This document shows positions 30,160 to 40,809 of a stretch of 64,000 nt of DNA, piece by piece. Both the position numbers and the translations under genes were made by a program. The stretch covers positions 26,816 to 90,815 of the forward strand of contig CAJXTU010000010.1 in assembly GCA_913060865.1 (NCBI GenBank). Reading direction: 5' to 3'. A model generated the notes under the pieces. That model did no database searches, was not told where the DNA came from, and worked only from the letters and a program-made list of their open reading frames with translations. Numbering within the stretch: position 1 is the first letter of the stretch; every line of letters starts with the position of its first letter. The DNA is from an uncultured Cycloclasticus sp. (GTDB lineage Bacteria > Pseudomonadota > Gammaproteobacteria > Methylococcales > Cycloclasticaceae).

Positions 30160-30573
30160 ATGTTACAACCAAAAAGAACTAAATTTAGAAAAGCACATAA
30201 AAACAGAAACACTGGCTTAGCTCATAGAGGGAGTAGTGTTAGTTTTGGTGAGTTTGGCTTGAAATCAATTGAAAGAGGTCGGATGACTGCGCGTCAAATT
30301 GAAGCAGGTCGGCGTACTATTACGCGGCATATTAAACGTGGTGGTAAGGTTTGGATAAGAGTGTTTCCAGATAAGCCAATTACTAAGAAGCCATTAGAAG
30401 TACGTATGGGTAAGGGTAAAGGTAGTGTTGAGTTTTGGGTTGCCCAAATAAAACCAGGAACAATGTTATTTGAATTGCAAGGTGTGTCTAAAGAAATCGC
30501 TATGGAAGCTTTTCAGCTTGCAGCGGCTAAGCTACCTTTCAAAACAAAATTTGCTGAACGGACAATAATGTAA
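30160..30573 (+). CDS. rplP: 50S ribosomal protein L16
   Basis: 137 residues: [17 protein letters not shown] start, [24 protein letters not shown], and the [14 protein letters not shown] loop that reaches the A-site tRNA. Its TAA shares a base with the rpmC start, so the two are coupled. Confidence 0.98.
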   Translation: MLQPKRTKFRKAHKNRNTGLAHRGSSVSFGEFGLKSIERGRMTARQIEAGRRTITRHIKRGGKVWIRVFPDKPITKKPLEVRMGKGKGSVEFWVAQIKPGTMLFELQGVSKEIAMEAFQLAAAKLPFKTKFAERTIM

Positions 30574-30770
30574 TGAAAGCTTCTGAATTAAGAGAAAAAA
30601 CAGTTCAAGAATTAAACGACTTATTGCTTGATCTAAGAAAAGAACAATTTAACTTGCGTATGCAAAGTGCAACGGGTCAATTAAATCAAGTGCACCAGTT
30701 TGGTGTTGTACGTGGAGATATTGCGCGCATTAAAACCATTTTAAACGATCAACTAGGTGAATCTAAATGA
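30573..30770 (+). CDS. rpmC: 50S ribosomal protein L29
   Basis: 65 residues of two antiparallel helices; [15 protein letters not shown] and [17 protein letters not shown] are typical. Overlaps rplP by 1 base and rpsQ by 4 bases. Confidence 0.96.
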   Translation: MKASELREKTVQELNDLLLDLRKEQFNLRMQSATGQLNQVHQFGVVRGDIARIKTILNDQLGESK

Positions 30771-31027
30771 GTGTAGAAGAGCAAACTCTAAGAACGATTT
30801 CTGGAGTGGTAACAAGTAACAAAGGTAATAAATCAATTACTGTTAGTGTTACGCGCCAAGTTAAGCACCCTTTGTACGGCAAGGTGATTAAACGATCAAC
30901 AAAATACAATGCTCATGATGAAGCTAATGCATGTTCAGAAGGTGATATTGTTTCATTGATTTCATGTCGTCCTATTTCTAAGTCTAAGTCTTGGAAGCTT
31001 CATGAGATTATCGAAAAAACAAAATAG
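30767..31027 (+). CDS. rpsQ: 30S ribosomal protein S17
   Basis: 86 residues with an OB fold; [18 protein letters not shown] and [20 protein letters not shown] are the family signatures. Last gene of the S10 group proper; rplN follows after 18 bases. Confidence 0.97.
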   Translation: MSVEEQTLRTISGVVTSNKGNKSITVSVTRQVKHPLYGKVIKRSTKYNAHDEANACSEGDIVSLISCRPISKSKSWKLHEIIEKTK

Positions 31028-31045
31028 AGTTAGTTGGAGTAAGTA

Positions 31046-31414
31046 ATGATTCAAATGCAGACAAGACTTGATGTGGCGGACAACAGCGGAGCCCGCAACG
31101 TTATGTGTATTAAAGTTCTGGGTGGCTCTCATAAGCGCTATGCGAGAATTGGTGACATTATCAAGGTTAGCATTAAAGATGCGATTCCTCGTGGTAAAGT
31201 TAAGAAAGGTGATGTTCATAATGCAGTTGTTGTTAGAACTAAAAAAGCAATTCGTCGTGCTGATGGCTCGGCAATTCGCTTTGATGGTAATGCGGCAGTT
31301 TTGTTAAATGCTAACCTACAACCAATTGGAACTCGTATTTTTGGCCCTGTTACACGTGAGTTACGGAATGAGAAATTTATGAAAATCATTTCTTTGGCTC
31401 CTGAAGTTATCTAA
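31046..31414 (+). CDS. rplN: 50S ribosomal protein L14
   Basis: 122 residues: [27 protein letters not shown] start and [23 protein letters not shown] end. Binds at the inter-subunit bridge, where RsfS also docks. First gene of the spc group. Confidence 0.98.
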   Translation: MIQMQTRLDVADNSGARNVMCIKVLGGSHKRYARIGDIIKVSIKDAIPRGKVKKGDVHNAVVVRTKKAIRRADGSAIRFDGNAAVLLNANLQPIGTRIFGPVTRELRNEKFMKIISLAPEVI

Positions 31415-31426
31415 ATAGTACTTATT

Positions 31427-31744
31427 ATGAATAAAATTAAAAAAGGTGACGAAGTTATCGTTTTAACCGGTAAGGATAAAGGAAAAAAAGGCCTAGTTCT
31501 TTCGGTTGTATCAGCAGATAAAGTTCTTGTTGAAGGCGTTAATTCAGTTAAAAAACACCAAAAACCAAATCCTAATAAAGGTATAGAAGGTGGAATTGTT
31601 GAAAAACAAATGCCAGTAAACGTTTCTAACGTTGCTATCTATAACTCACAAACTCAAAAAGCTGATAGGGTTGGTTTTAAGGTTCTTGAAGACGGCAAGA
31701 AAGTACGCTTCTTCAAGTCAAACAACGAAGTGCTTGACGCTTAA
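31427..31744 (+). CDS. rplX: 50S ribosomal protein L24
   Basis: 105 residues with an N-terminal KOW motif ([18 protein letters not shown]). An assembly initiator near the tunnel exit. Twelve bases after rplN. Confidence 0.97.
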   Translation: MNKIKKGDEVIVLTGKDKGKKGLVLSVVSADKVLVEGVNSVKKHQKPNPNKGIEGGIVEKQMPVNVSNVAIYNSQTQKADRVGFKVLEDGKKVRFFKSNNEVLDA

Positions 31745-31761
31745 GTTAATAGAGATAGGTT

Positions 31762-32307
31762 ATGTCAATTTTAGAAGAACATTACAAGAAAGAATTAGTT
31801 CCAGCTTTGTTCAAAGAGCTAGGGCTTAAATCAATTATGGAAGTACCTAAAATCACTAAAATCACTCTTAATATGGGTGTTGGTGAGGCTGTTGCTGATA
31901 AGAAAGTTATTCAAAATGCCGTTTCTGATCTTGAAAAAATCTCAAGTCAAAAGCCTGTCATTACTATTGCGCGTAAATCAATAGCGGGTTTTAAGATTCG
32001 TGATGATATGCCAATTGGATGTAAGGTTACGCTTAGAAATGAACGCATGTATGATTTTCTTCAACGCTTGATTTCGATTGCAATTCCACGGATAAGAGAC
32101 TTCCGTGGCCTAAGTGACAAATCTTTTGATGGTAGAGGAAACTATTCATTAGGTGTTACTGAGCAGATCATATTTCCTGAAATTGATTATGATAAAATTG
32201 ATACCCTTCGCGGATTAGATATTGCTATTACCACAAGTGCTAGAAATGATGAAGAAGGTCGTGCGCTATTGAAAGCTTTCAAATTCCCAATTAAATTACA
32301 AGGTTAA
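31762..32307 (+). CDS. rplE: 50S ribosomal protein L5
   Basis: 181 residues; [16 protein letters not shown] and [24 protein letters not shown] are hallmark segments. Binds 5S rRNA and the P-site tRNA. Followed 3 bases later by rpsN. Confidence 0.97.
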   Translation: MSILEEHYKKELVPALFKELGLKSIMEVPKITKITLNMGVGEAVADKKVIQNAVSDLEKISSQKPVITIARKSIAGFKIRDDMPIGCKVTLRNERMYDFLQRLISIAIPRIRDFRGLSDKSFDGRGNYSLGVTEQIIFPEIDYDKIDTLRGLDIAITTSARNDEEGRALLKAFKFPIKLQG

Positions 32308-32310
32308 AAG

Positions 32311-32616
32311 ATGGCTAAGAAATCAATGATTGCTAGAGAGAATAAACGAATTCGTTTAGTCGCTAAATATGCATCAAAAAGAGCAGCACTGAAAGAAATT
32401 ATTAGAAACCCAAAGTCTACTTTTGAACAAGTAAATGAAGCGCAAGTAAAACTCGTTTCTTTACCAAGGGATTCTAGTCCGTCACGTGTGCGTAACCGCT
32501 GTAGCGTTACTGGACGCCCTCATGGTTATTATAGAAAATTTGGTCTTGGGCGTAATAAATTGCGTGAAGCGACCATGCGTGGCGATGTGCCTGGATTATC
32601 TAAGGCTAGCTGGTAA
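32311..32616 (+). CDS. rpsN: 30S ribosomal protein S14 (zinc-independent form)
   Basis: 101 residues of the long, C-minus type: the C-terminal region reads [21 protein letters not shown] and lacks the four-cysteine zinc site of the short form. The long form does not depend on zinc. Confidence 0.97.
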   Translation: MAKKSMIARENKRIRLVAKYASKRAALKEIIRNPKSTFEQVNEAQVKLVSLPRDSSPSRVRNRCSVTGRPHGYYRKFGLGRNKLREATMRGDVPGLSKASW

Positions 32617-32631
32617 AAGAGGAATAGTGAT

Positions 32632-33030
32632 ATGAGTATGAGTGATCCTATTGCAGATATGTTAACACGCATTCGTAATGCGCAGTCTGCTGAAAAAACA
32701 ACAGTTAAAATGCCATTTTCATCTAAGAAACAGGCATTAGCTAATATTTTAGAAGAAGAAGGTTTTGTTAAGTCTTCTATTAAAATAGATGGTGAAAATA
32801 ACAAACCAGAATTAGAAATTACTTTGAAATACTTTCAAGGTAAACCCGTGATAGAGTCGATAGACCGTGTTAGTAAACCAGGTCTTCGTATTTATAAATC
32901 TAAAAATCAACTTCCTAAAGTTAAAAGTGGCTTAGGCGTTGCTATTATCTCTACATCTAAAGGTTTGTTAACTGATCGTGAGGCTCGTTCTCAAGGTCAT
33001 GGTGGCGAAGTCCTTTGTTACGTTAGCTAA
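32632..33030 (+). CDS. rpsH: 30S ribosomal protein S8
   Basis: 132 residues; [18 protein letters not shown] start and [25 protein letters not shown] end. S8 is the translational repressor of the spc operon in E. coli; I did not identify a copy of its rRNA-like target here. Confidence 0.97.
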   Translation: MSMSDPIADMLTRIRNAQSAEKTTVKMPFSSKKQALANILEEEGFVKSSIKIDGENNKPELEITLKYFQGKPVIESIDRVSKPGLRIYKSKNQLPKVKSGLGVAIISTSKGLLTDREARSQGHGGEVLCYVS

Positions 33031-33043
33031 ATTAGGTTTTATT

Positions 33044-33577
33044 ATGTCAAGAATTGCAAAAAGTCCTATTGAATTACCAGCAGGTGTAGAGTTTAAAAAC
33101 ACTGATGGTGCGTTAACTATTAAAGGCAAAAATGGTTCTCTTACAAGTGAGCTATTTAATTGTGTTGATATTGAGTTGAATGATAATGTTCTTTCATTTA
33201 AGCCAAAAGATGCTTCTAAGGGAAGTATGGCGTTAACTGGAACCCAACGTTCAATTGTCAATAATATGGTTGTTGGCGTTACTAAAGGTTTTGAGAAAAA
33301 ATTAGAATTACGTGGTGTTGGCTATAGAACACAAGTTAAAGGTCAGTCTTTGAATTTGACATTGGGTTTTTCCCATCCAGTTAATTATGAAATTCCTGAA
33401 GGAATCACAATTGAGACGCCTAGTCAGACAGAAATTATTGTCAAGGGTTGTGATAAACAACAGGTAGGTCAAGTTGCAGCAGATATTCGTGATTATCGTT
33501 CACCAGAGCCATATAAAGGTAAAGGTATAAGGTATGTCGGTGAGCACGTCGTTATGAAAGAAGCTAAGAAAAAATAG
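33044..33577 (+). CDS. rplF: 50S ribosomal protein L6
   Basis: 177 residues from the ATG at 33044 ([17 protein letters not shown]). The frame is open further upstream but that part overlaps rpsH and lacks homology. The duplicated L6 fold and the end segment [15 protein letters not shown] are present. Confidence 0.97.
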   Translation: MSRIAKSPIELPAGVEFKNTDGALTIKGKNGSLTSELFNCVDIELNDNVLSFKPKDASKGSMALTGTQRSIVNNMVVGVTKGFEKKLELRGVGYRTQVKGQSLNLTLGFSHPVNYEIPEGITIETPSQTEIIVKGCDKQQVGQVAADIRDYRSPEPYKGKGIRYVGEHVVMKEAKKK

Positions 33578-33585
33578 GCAGAATA

Positions 33586-33939
33586 ATGGATAAGAAAAGT
33601 TCACGTTTGCGTAGAGCAACTAAAACAAGATCTCGTATAAAAGAAAGCGGTAAGGTTCGCTTAAGTGTACATCGATCACCACGTCATATTTATGCGCAAA
33701 TAACGAGTGCTGATGGTGCAATTGTAATTGCATCTGCTTCTACTTTATTAAGCGATGTTAATGGCGATTTAAAAAACTGCGGAAATATTGAAGCAGCAAG
33801 CGTTGTTGGTAAAGCAATCGCTGAACGTGCTGTAGAAGCAGGTGTTAAACAGGTGGCATTTGATCGTTCTGGGTACAAATATCACGGTCGTGTTAAAGCG
33901 CTTGCAGAGGCTGCTCGCGAAAATGGATTAGAATTTTAG
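33586..33939 (+). CDS. rplR: 50S ribosomal protein L18
   Basis: 117 residues; basic N-terminal arm ([19 protein letters not shown]), then the 5S rRNA-binding domain ending [30 protein letters not shown]. Confidence 0.97.
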   Translation: MDKKSSRLRRATKTRSRIKESGKVRLSVHRSPRHIYAQITSADGAIVIASASTLLSDVNGDLKNCGNIEAASVVGKAIAERAVEAGVKQVAFDRSGYKYHGRVKALAEAARENGLEF

Positions 33940-33947
33940 AGGCAATT

Positions 33948-34457
33948 ATGGCATCACAACCAGGACAAAATAATCAACAAGACGATTTACAAGAGAAATT
34001 AATCACGGTTAGAAGGATTTCTAAAGTTGTAAAAGGTGGTCGTCAATTTAGGTTCTCTGCACTTACTGTTGTTGGAGATGGTAAAGGCCGCGTTGGCTTT
34101 GGAATTAGTAAGGCACGTGAGGTACCTGTTGCAATTCAAAAAGCAATGGAGCAGGCTCGTAAAAATATGGTTACTGTAAATTTAAGTGGTAACACCTTGC
34201 AGTATCCAATTACCGCTAAATATGGGGCGGCTGAAATTTTCATGAAACCAGCTTCTGAGGGTACTGGTATTATTGCTGGTGGAGCAATGCGCGCAGTGTT
34301 TGATGTGGTAGGTGTGCATGATGTTTTAGCAAAATGTGTGGGCAGTAATAATCCTGCTAATGTTGTTAGAGCAACAATTAAAGGCTTGTCTGATATGACT
34401 AATGCCGAACTTGTTGCGATGAAACGTGGTAAATCTGTCGCTGATATTATTGGGTAA
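33948..34457 (+). CDS. rpsE: 30S ribosomal protein S5
   Basis: 169 residues; the N-terminal KH-like dsRNA-binding domain with [22 protein letters not shown] and [18 protein letters not shown], and the C-terminal domain with [22 protein letters not shown]. Contributes to decoding accuracy with S4. Confidence 0.98.
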   Translation: MASQPGQNNQQDDLQEKLITVRRISKVVKGGRQFRFSALTVVGDGKGRVGFGISKAREVPVAIQKAMEQARKNMVTVNLSGNTLQYPITAKYGAAEIFMKPASEGTGIIAGGAMRAVFDVVGVHDVLAKCVGSNNPANVVRATIKGLSDMTNAELVAMKRGKSVADIIG

Positions 34458-34461
34458 TGCT

Positions 34462-34647
34462 ATGAGTATTAAAACAATTAAAGTAAAAATGATCCGTAGT
34501 AAAAATGGCCGTTTAGCTTCACATAAAGCATGCATAGCAGGTCTTGGACTACGTAAAATCCATCAAACAGTTGAAGTTATTGATACTCCAGAAAATAGAG
34601 GAATGATCAATAAAGTACATTACATGCTTCAGGTAGAAGAGAATTAA
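34462..34647 (+). CDS. rpmD: 50S ribosomal protein L30
   Basis: 61 residues from the ATG at 34462 ([17 protein letters not shown]), a standard length. The open frame runs upstream into rpsE but that extension has no L30 similarity. [26 protein letters not shown] is the family core. Confidence 0.96.
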   Translation: MSIKTIKVKMIRSKNGRLASHKACIAGLGLRKIHQTVEVIDTPENRGMINKVHYMLQVEEN

Positions 34648-34648
34648 T

Positions 34649-35080
34649 ATGTTATTAAATACAATCAAACCAGCTGCAGGTAGTACTAAAGTAGCAAAAC
34701 GTGTTGGTCGTGGAATTGGCTCGGGTCTTGGTAAGACGTGCGGACGCGGACATAAAGGTCAGAAATCTAGATCAGGTGGTATGCCTAAAATCGGTTTTGA
34801 AGGTGGGCAAATGCCTATTCAGCGTAGACTGCCGAAAGTAGGGTTTACATCTGCAAAAAAACGCTTCACTGCAGAAGTAAGGTTAAATGAACTAAATGGT
34901 TTGTCTGATGAAATTGTTACAATTGAAACATTAATTGCATCAAACATAGTTCCAGAGTTTACTAAAAGAGTAAAAGTTATTCTTTCGGGTGAAATTAAAT
35001 CAGCAGTTAAGCTTAAAGGTATCTCGGCAACAGCGGGTGCTGTTAAAGCCATTGAATCTGCTGGCGGAAGTTTAGTTTAA
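34649..35080 (+). CDS. rplO: 50S ribosomal protein L15
   Basis: 143 residues; glycine-rich N-terminal segment ([25 protein letters not shown]) and [18 protein letters not shown]. Starts 1 base after rpmD stops and is followed 2 bases later by secY. Confidence 0.97.
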   Translation: MLLNTIKPAAGSTKVAKRVGRGIGSGLGKTCGRGHKGQKSRSGGMPKIGFEGGQMPIQRRLPKVGFTSAKKRFTAEVRLNELNGLSDEIVTIETLIASNIVPEFTKRVKVILSGEIKSAVKLKGISATAGAVKAIESAGGSLV

Positions 35081-35082
35081 GT

Positions 35083-36417
35083 ATGTCTGTACTGGGATCA
35101 TCAGCTACTGGTTCAAGCGGTGGTTTAAGTAAGTTACCTGAATTACGAAAAAGATTGTTTTTCGTTTTGGGTGCCTTATTTGTCTTTAGAATTGGTGCTC
35201 ATGTGCCTGTGCCGGGTATTGATCCGAAAGCTCTTGCGATGATGTTTGAGCAACAAGCAGGAACAATCCTAGATATGTTCAATATGTTTTCTGGTGGGGC
35301 ACTGAAAAGGTTAAGCATATTTGCCTTAGGCATAATGCCGTACATTTCAGCTTCAATTATTATTCAATTGATGACATCTGTAGTACCCAAGTTCGAACAA
35401 TTAAAAAAAGAAGGGGAGTCTGGCAAAAGAAAAATAACGCAATATACGCGTTATTTCACTGTTGTATTGGCTACCTTCCAAGCGTTCGGTGTTGCAACGG
35501 CTATTCAAAGTCAATCAGCAGGTGGTTTACCTGTCGTGTTTAATCCTGGGCTTGCTTTTATGTTCACAGCTGTCGTTACTCTAGTCAGTGGTACCTTATT
35601 TTTAATGTGGCTTGGTGAACAAGTAACAGAAAGAGGAATTGGTAACGGTATCTCAATCATCATTTTCGGTGGTATTGTAGCAGGCCTACCTTCGGCAATT
35701 GGTGGCACACTGGAATTGGTTAGAACTGGTGAAATGAATGCGTTTATGGTCATTATCTTGTTCTTAATAGCTATTGCTGTGACAGCCTTCGTTATTTTCG
35801 TAGAGCGTGCGCAGCGTCGTATTACAATAAACTATGCTAAACGCCAACAAGGAAATAAAATGATGGCAGGCCAATCAAGTTTCTTACCATTGAAATTAAA
35901 TATGGCTGGTGTTATTCCTCCAATTTTTGCATCCAGTATTATATTGTTTCCATCCACAATTGCTGGCTGGTTTGGTAACAGTGAAGGGATGGCTTGGCTG
36001 CAAGATCTATCTAGTATGCTTTCGCCTGGTCAGCCAATATATGTTTTGTTATATGCTGCTGCTATTATCTTCTTCTGTTTCTTTTATACAGCTTTGGTCT
36101 TTAATTCAAGGGATACATCGGATAATCTTAAAAAATCTGGAGCGTTTATTCCCGGTATCCGGCCTGGAGAACAAACAACAAAGTATATTGATGCGGTAAT
36201 TACAAAATTAACACTATTGGGTGCTATGTATATAACAGCCGTGTGTTTACTTCCTGAGTTTCTAATAGTTTATTGGAATGTGCCTTTTTACTTTGGCGGA
36301 ACGTCACTATTGATTATCGTTGTTGTTGTTATGGATTTTATTGCTCAAATGCAATCACATCTTATGTCTCAGCAATATGAAGGTTTAATGAAAAAAGCAA
36401 ACCTTAAAAACAAATAA
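35083..36417 (+). CDS. secY: Protein translocase subunit SecY
   Basis: Central channel of the Sec translocon, 444 residues with ten membrane spans. The plug region ([31 protein letters not shown]), the lateral-gate helices and the cytoplasmic loop with [13 protein letters not shown] are present. It is the usual non-ribosomal member at the end of the spc operon. Confidence 0.98.
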   Translation: MSVLGSSATGSSGGLSKLPELRKRLFFVLGALFVFRIGAHVPVPGIDPKALAMMFEQQAGTILDMFNMFSGGALKRLSIFALGIMPYISASIIIQLMTSVVPKFEQLKKEGESGKRKITQYTRYFTVVLATFQAFGVATAIQSQSAGGLPVVFNPGLAFMFTAVVTLVSGTLFLMWLGEQVTERGIGNGISIIIFGGIVAGLPSAIGGTLELVRTGEMNAFMVIILFLIAIAVTAFVIFVERAQRRITINYAKRQQGNKMMAGQSSFLPLKLNMAGVIPPIFASSIILFPSTIAGWFGNSEGMAWLQDLSSMLSPGQPIYVLLYAAAIIFFCFFYTALVFNSRDTSDNLKKSGAFIPGIRPGEQTTKYIDAVITKLTLLGAMYITAVCLLPEFLIVYWNVPFYFGGTSLLIIVVVVMDFIAQMQSHLMSQQYEGLMKKANLKNK

Positions 36418-36442
36418 CTTAAGGTTTTAGTAGGAGTAATTT

Positions 36443-36556
36443 ATGAAAGTAAGAGCATCAGTAAAAAAAATCTGTCGTAACTGTAAAGTAGTAAGACGTA
36501 ATCGAGTAATACGTGTTATTTGCAAAGATGGTCGACATAAGCAACGTCAAGGCTAA
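36443..36556 (+). CDS. rpmJ: 50S ribosomal protein L36
   Basis: 37 residues ([19 protein letters not shown] start, RHKQRQG end). Zinc-ribbon ligands C11, C14, C27 and H32 mark the zinc-binding C-plus form. A TAGGAG ribosome site precedes the ATG. It is in its expected place between secY and rpsM. Confidence 0.97.
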   Translation: MKVRASVKKICRNCKVVRRNRVIRVICKDGRHKQRQG

Positions 36557-36630
36557 TTCTAGCTTGTAGTTATTCACAATTAAGATTAAAATTGCCGGTT
36601 TTCTACTGGCTAAAATAACGGAGAGACTTA

Positions 36631-36987
36631 ATGGCACGTATTGCTGGTATTAACATACCTGATAATAAGCACATTGTTATTTCATTGACTTCAATTTATG
36701 GCATTGGTCTTACTAGATCAAAAGCTATATGTGTAGCAGCTGAAATAGACGCAACAACAAAAGTACGAGATTTATCTGAAGAACAATTGGAACTTGTCCG
36801 TACTGAGGTTGGTAAATATTTAATAGAAGGTGATCTTCGACGTGAAGTTTCTATGAATATAAAGCGCTTATTAGATTTAGGTTGCTTCCGAGGAATACGC
36901 CACCGAAGAAGTTTACCTGTTCGTGGGCAACGTACAAAAACAAATGCTAGAACCCGTAAAGGTCCTCGTAAACCAATCAGAAAGTAA
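36631..36987 (+). CDS. rpsM: 30S ribosomal protein S13
   Basis: 118 residues; [26 protein letters not shown], the helix-two-turn-helix domain, and the basic tail [21 protein letters not shown] that contacts P-site tRNA. First gene of the alpha group; 74 bases separate it from rpmJ. Confidence 0.98.
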   Translation: MARIAGINIPDNKHIVISLTSIYGIGLTRSKAICVAAEIDATTKVRDLSEEQLELVRTEVGKYLIEGDLRREVSMNIKRLLDLGCFRGIRHRRSLPVRGQRTKTNARTRKGPRKPIRK

Positions 36988-37012
36988 GATTTAATTAAAG
37001 GATATTCGAAGT

Positions 37013-37399
37013 ATGGCTAAACCAAGTCGTAGTAAAAAGAAAGTTAAAAAAAGTGTAGTAGATGGCATTGTTCATGTTCATGCTACATTTAATAATACTA
37101 TAGTCACTATCACAGACCGCAAAGGTAACGCGTTATCTTGGGCGACTGCTGGTGGTTCTGGATTTAGAGGTTCACGTAAAAGTACACCTTTTGCTGCTCA
37201 GGTTGCAGCAGAGCGTGCTGGTGAAGTTGCCAAAGATTTTGGAATGAAGAACCTAGAAGTTAAAATCAAAGGTCCTGGTCCTGGTAGAGAATCTGCTGTT
37301 CGTGCTCTTAACAACATTGGTTTTAACATTACTTTTATAGAAGATGTGACGCCTATTCCTCACAATGGTTGTCGTCCACCTAAGAAACGACGTGTATAA
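37013..37399 (+). CDS. rpsK: 30S ribosomal protein S11
   Basis: 128 residues; [31 protein letters not shown] and the C-terminal [19 protein letters not shown] are near invariant. Platform protein that shapes the Shine-Dalgarno cleft. Confidence 0.98.
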   Translation: MAKPSRSKKKVKKSVVDGIVHVHATFNNTIVTITDRKGNALSWATAGGSGFRGSRKSTPFAAQVAAERAGEVAKDFGMKNLEVKIKGPGPGRESAVRALNNIGFNITFIEDVTPIPHNGCRPPKKRRV

Positions 37400-37412
37400 C
37401 TAGGAAATTATT

Positions 37413-38039
37413 ATGGCTAAATATACTGATTCAAAATGTCGTTTATGTCGTCGTGAAGGCGAAAAACTTTTTCTAAAAGGTGAAAAGTGCTATACCGCTA
37501 AATGCGCTATGGAAAAACGTGCTTATCCTCCTGGTCAACATGGACAGCGTCGAACACGTCTTTCAGACTATGCTTTACAGTTGCGTGAAAAGCAAAAGCT
37601 TCGTCGTATTTATGGTGTTCTTGAAAAGCAATTTCGCGGCTACTATAGCGAAGCAGCTCGTATTAAAGGTTCTACAGGTGAAAACTTGTTACAACTACTA
37701 GAATGCCGTTTAGACAATGTTGTTTACCGTATGGGCTTTTCTTCTTCTCGTTCAGAGGCAAGACAATTAGTTAGGCACAATGGAATCGTTGTTAATGGAG
37801 TACGTGTAAATATTCCTTCATTTCAAGTAAGTTCTGATGATGTTATTGAAGTTAAAGAAAGTGCAAAAAATCAAAATCGCATTAAATCAGCTCTAGAGTT
37901 TGTAGAGCAACGCGGTATTCCTGAGTGGATAGAACTTGATATTAAAAAAATGCAGGGTATTTTCAAGGTCAAACCAGAACGTTCTGATCTGCCTGCTGAA
38001 ATTAATGAACATCTAGTTGTTGAGCTGTACTCTAAGTAA
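37413..38039 (+). CDS. rpsD: 30S ribosomal protein S4
   Basis: 208 residues. The N-terminal CxxC region retains four cysteines (C9, C12, C26 and C31: [10 protein letters not shown]...[10 protein letters not shown]), consistent with the zinc-binding form. An S4 RNA-binding domain follows ([22 protein letters not shown]). S4 represses the alpha operon in E. coli. Confidence 0.97.
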   Translation: MAKYTDSKCRLCRREGEKLFLKGEKCYTAKCAMEKRAYPPGQHGQRRTRLSDYALQLREKQKLRRIYGVLEKQFRGYYSEAARIKGSTGENLLQLLECRLDNVVYRMGFSSSRSEARQLVRHNGIVVNGVRVNIPSFQVSSDDVIEVKESAKNQNRIKSALEFVEQRGIPEWIELDIKKMQGIFKVKPERSDLPAEINEHLVVELYSK

Positions 38040-38058
38040 TCTTTAAAGAGGAAATATA

Positions 38059-39063
38059 ATGCAAAATTTACTTTCAGGTTTTTTACAACCTAAAGTTACA
38101 GGAGTCCAATCCATTTCTCCTACTTGTTCAAAGGTAACGATTGAACCTATGGAGCGCGGTTATGGCCATACACTAGGAAATGCACTAAGACGCGTTTTAC
38201 TATCTTCTATATCTGGTTGTGCTGTAACTGAAATTAAAATTGATGGTGTGTTACATGAGTACACCACTATCGATGGTGTGCAAGAAGATGTTATTGACAT
38301 CATGCTTAATTTAAAAAATCTTGCTGTCACACTAAATGCAAAAGATGAAGCTATTATAACGCTTGAAAAATCTGGGGAAGGTCAGGTTACTGCTGCCGAC
38401 ATCCAAATTGATCATGATGTTGAAATTATTAATCCAGAATTAGTCATTGCAAATCTGACTACTAACGGAAAAATTTCAATGTCTATAAAAGTTGAAAGAG
38501 GGTCAGGTTATCAAACTGCTGTATCTAGAAAACAGAATGATGAGGACCTACCTATTGGTACGTTATTGCTGGATGCTTCTTTTAGCCCAATAAAAAGAAT
38601 ATCTTATAATGTTGATACGGCTCGTGTTGAACAACGTACCAATTTAGATAAGCTTATTATTGAGCTTGAAACGAACGGTACTATCGATCCTGAGGAAACT
38701 ATTCGAGCTGCAGCTACAATCTTACATCATCATATTGCTGTATTCGTTGACCTTAAAGATATTGTAGACGTTCCTGAAGAACCGAAAGAACCTGAATTTG
38801 ATCCAATTCTTTTACGTCCTGTTGATGATCTTGAGTTAACAGTACGCTCAGCCAATTGTTTGAAGGCTGAACAAATATTTTATATAGGTGACTTGATCCA
38901 ACGAACTGAAGTTGAGCTTCTTAAAGCTCCTAACTTAGGTAAGAAGTCATTAACTGAAATCAAAGATGTGCTCGCTTCAAAAGGTATGTCTTTAGGTATT
39001 CGTCTTGAAAATTGGCCTCCATCTAGTTTAATTACTAGTGACAGAGCTGTATCTTCAATTTAA
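38059..39063 (+). CDS. rpoA: DNA-directed RNA polymerase subunit alpha
   Basis: 334 residues. The N-terminal dimerisation domain has [22 protein letters not shown], and the flexible linker ([13 protein letters not shown]) leads to the C-terminal domain (about 250-320: [27 protein letters not shown]) that binds UP elements and activators. It lies between rpsD and rplQ as usual. Confidence 0.98.
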   Translation: MQNLLSGFLQPKVTGVQSISPTCSKVTIEPMERGYGHTLGNALRRVLLSSISGCAVTEIKIDGVLHEYTTIDGVQEDVIDIMLNLKNLAVTLNAKDEAIITLEKSGEGQVTAADIQIDHDVEIINPELVIANLTTNGKISMSIKVERGSGYQTAVSRKQNDEDLPIGTLLLDASFSPIKRISYNVDTARVEQRTNLDKLIIELETNGTIDPEETIRAAATILHHHIAVFVDLKDIVDVPEEPKEPEFDPILLRPVDDLELTVRSANCLKAEQIFYIGDLIQRTEVELLKAPNLGKKSLTEIKDVLASKGMSLGIRLENWPPSSLITSDRAVSSI

Positions 39064-39077
39064 TTTAAGGGTTAACT

Positions 39078-39455
39078 ATGCGTCATCGTAAATCAGGAAG
39101 ACAGCTCAATCGTAATAGCAGTCACCGTAAAGCCATGTTTCAAAATATGGCTAATTCATTAATTGACCACGAGGTCATTCAAACTACTTTACCTAAAGCT
39201 AAAGAGCTTCGTCGTTTTATTGAGCCTCTTATCACAACTTCGAAAACTGATTCAGTAGCAAAACGTCGTTTAATTTTTTCTCGTTTAAGAGATCGTGATA
39301 GCGTAACGAAACTATTTAATGACATTGCGCCACAGTATAAAGATCGCCCAGGTGGTTACCTTCGTATACTAAAGTGTGGATTTAGGTCGGGTGATGCAGC
39401 ACCGATGGCTATTGTCCAGCTTGTTGATCGTGAAGCTGAATTGTCTGAAGATTAG
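39078..39455 (+). CDS. rplQ: 50S ribosomal protein L17
   Basis: 125 residues; [28 protein letters not shown] and [26 protein letters not shown]. Last gene of the ribosomal series, followed by a strong palindromic terminator. Confidence 0.98.
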   Translation: MRHRKSGRQLNRNSSHRKAMFQNMANSLIDHEVIQTTLPKAKELRRFIEPLITTSKTDSVAKRRLIFSRLRDRDSVTKLFNDIAPQYKDRPGGYLRILKCGFRSGDAAPMAIVQLVDREAELSED

Positions 39456-39460
39456 ATTTT

Positions 39461-39513
39461 GTTTTAAACATAAAAAAACCGGGCATATGCCCGGTTTTTT
39501 TATGTTTAAAAAC
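39461..39513. terminator. Large palindromic bidirectional terminator between rplQ and fdxA
   Basis: Arms of 25-26 bases meet at a central GGGCATATGCCC, with seven A residues on the left and seven T residues on the right, plus an outer GTTTTAAACAT repeat. The two halves are exact reverse complements except for one extra A near the right end. It gives a GC-rich stem followed by U7 on either strand, so it should stop both the plus-strand ribosomal operon and minus-strand fdxA. Confidence 0.93.
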
Positions 39514-39522
39514 TTACGATTA

Positions 39523-39846
39523 CTATTGTTCTAAATAATCTATTTTATTATCTTTATTTGCCCACTCATCTGCATCGTCAGGTGCGTCCTTTACATCAGT
39601 TATAACTGGCCATTTAAGTGACAGTTCTGCGTTCAGTTTAATAAATACTTCTTGACCTTCTGGTAACTCATCTTCTGAATATATCGCTTCAACAGGGCAT
39701 TCAGGCTCGCATAATGTACAATCAATACATTCATCTGGGTCAATTACTAGAAAGTTTGGCCCCTCATGGAAGCAATCTACCGGGCATACATCTACGCAAT
39801 CGGTATATTTACATTTGATACATGATTCGGTTACTACAAATGTCAT
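39523..39846 (-). CDS. fdxA: 7Fe ferredoxin FdxA
   Basis: 107-residue ferredoxin with one [3Fe-4S] and one [4Fe-4S] cluster, like Azotobacter FdI. Cysteines fall at C9, C12, C17, C21, C25, C40, C43, C46 and C50. I start at the ATG at 39846 ([17 protein letters not shown]), preceded by AAGGAA; the frame is open upstream but there it runs over the probable promoter. A monocistronic electron carrier. Confidence 0.95.
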   Translation of the reverse strand: MTFVVTESCIKCKYTDCVDVCPVDCFHEGPNFLVIDPDECIDCTLCEPECPVEAIYSEDELPEGQEVFIKLNAELSLKWPVITDVKDAPDDADEWANKDNKIDYLEQ

Positions 39847-39880
39847 TTCATATTCCTTGTTAATTAATTTTACTGTTTGT

Positions 39881-39886
39881 ATTATA
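39881..39886 (-). promoter_or_regulatory. Candidate -10 box for fdxA
   Basis: Reads TATAAT on the minus strand, 34 bases upstream of the fdxA ATG, in AT-rich sequence. The -35 at 17-base spacing (TGTGGC) is poor. It supports the shorter fdxA start. Confidence 0.45.
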
Positions 39887-39943
39887 TGCAATTTTTATAT
39901 ATAGCCACAGAGCATATTTGAGCGTTTATTTATAATTTTTTTG

Positions 39944-40717
39944 TTAGATAGAAAATTTGATACCAATTATCAATAAAATACTTGCAACGATATATTTTAA
40001 TGTCTTTTCAGGTAATTTCTCACCGACCATTGTTCCAAGATAAATGGCAGGTAACGAGCCTACTATTAAACTTAGTAACAAATTAAGGTCTATATGTCCT
40101 AATTGGAAGTGTCCTAGTCCAGCAACCGCAGTTAATGGTACGGCGTGTGCTATATCGGTTCCTACGATTGTTCTAGTTCTTAGTGTTGGGTACAGGAGTA
40201 GTAATATTGCGCCTCCAATTGCACCAGCTCCGACTGATGAAAGAGTTACCAATATACCAAGTATTACTCCTAGGCTCACAATTGTTAAAGAGCTTGGGTT
40301 GTAACCTGCCGGTTTTTTAAAGTGATTACTGATTGTTTCTTTAAATAAAATAACAACTGAGGTGAGAATGAGCATTATGCCTAGTGTTACTGAGATAAGT
40401 TGTTCGAACGCATCTCCTGATATTTCAAATTTCTTAATAATATAAATACAGATTATTGAGCCAGGTATACTGCCTAAACTTAGGTTTTTAACTATTGCCC
40501 AATCTATGTTTTTAAGTTTTTGGTGTGTCCATACACCACTTGCTTTAGTTATTGCGGCATATAATAAATCTGTCCCAACGGCTACAGCGGGTTGAACATT
40601 GAAGCCAAGCACGAGTAGTGGTGTCATCAGTGAGCCGCCTCCAACGCCGGTTAGACCTATTATGAAGCCTACTACTGCGCCTGCTAATATATATAAAAAA
40701 TCCAAAGGGGGAACCAT
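39944..40717 (-). CDS. TauE/SafE (TSUP) family permease
   Basis: 257-residue integral membrane protein with about eight hydrophobic segments. The TSUP signature GLTGVGGGSLMTPLLV occurs near the N-terminus and its repeat SSVGAGAIGGAILLL in the second half. The family exports or imports sulfite, organosulfonates and related anions. Divergence from cysB and proximity to cysH suggest a sulfite or other sulfur oxyanion, by inference. No clear ribosome site precedes the assigned ATG. Confidence 0.85.
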   Translation of the reverse strand: MVPPLDFLYILAGAVVGFIIGLTGVGGGSLMTPLLVLGFNVQPAVAVGTDLLYAAITKASGVWTHQKLKNIDWAIVKNLSLGSIPGSIICIYIIKKFEISGDAFEQLISVTLGIMLILTSVVILFKETISNHFKKPAGYNPSSLTIVSLGVILGILVTLSSVGAGAIGGAILLLLYPTLRTRTIVGTDIAHAVPLTAVAGLGHFQLGHIDLNLLLSLIVGSLPAIYLGTMVGEKLPEKTLKYIVASILLIIGIKFSI

Positions 40718-40732
40718 ACTAAGAAGAGTGGC

Positions 40733-40761
40733 TTGTAATATAATCTTTTTCCCTTATAATA
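40733..40761 (+). promoter_or_regulatory. Candidate cysB promoter
   Basis: -35 TTGTAA (40733-40738), 17-base spacer, -10 TATAAT (40756-40761). Predicted start near 40768 gives a leader of about 42 bases before the cysB ATG. The region between cysB and the TSUP gene is only 92 bases, so one control region serves both. Confidence 0.55.
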
Positions 40762-40809
40762 AAAAGGAATATATATTTCTATATTTATAACAAAAAAAGA
40801 TAAGAGAGT

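Noticed and set aside
32978..33043. Upstream extension of rplF and a similar one for rpmD (34426-34461)
   Set aside because: Both are open frame read through the ends of rpsH and rpsE and have no ribosomal-protein similarity.
39847..39891. Longer fdxA reading frame
   Set aside because: The extra codons cover the TATAAT region, and homologues begin at MTFVVTE with a good ribosome site.
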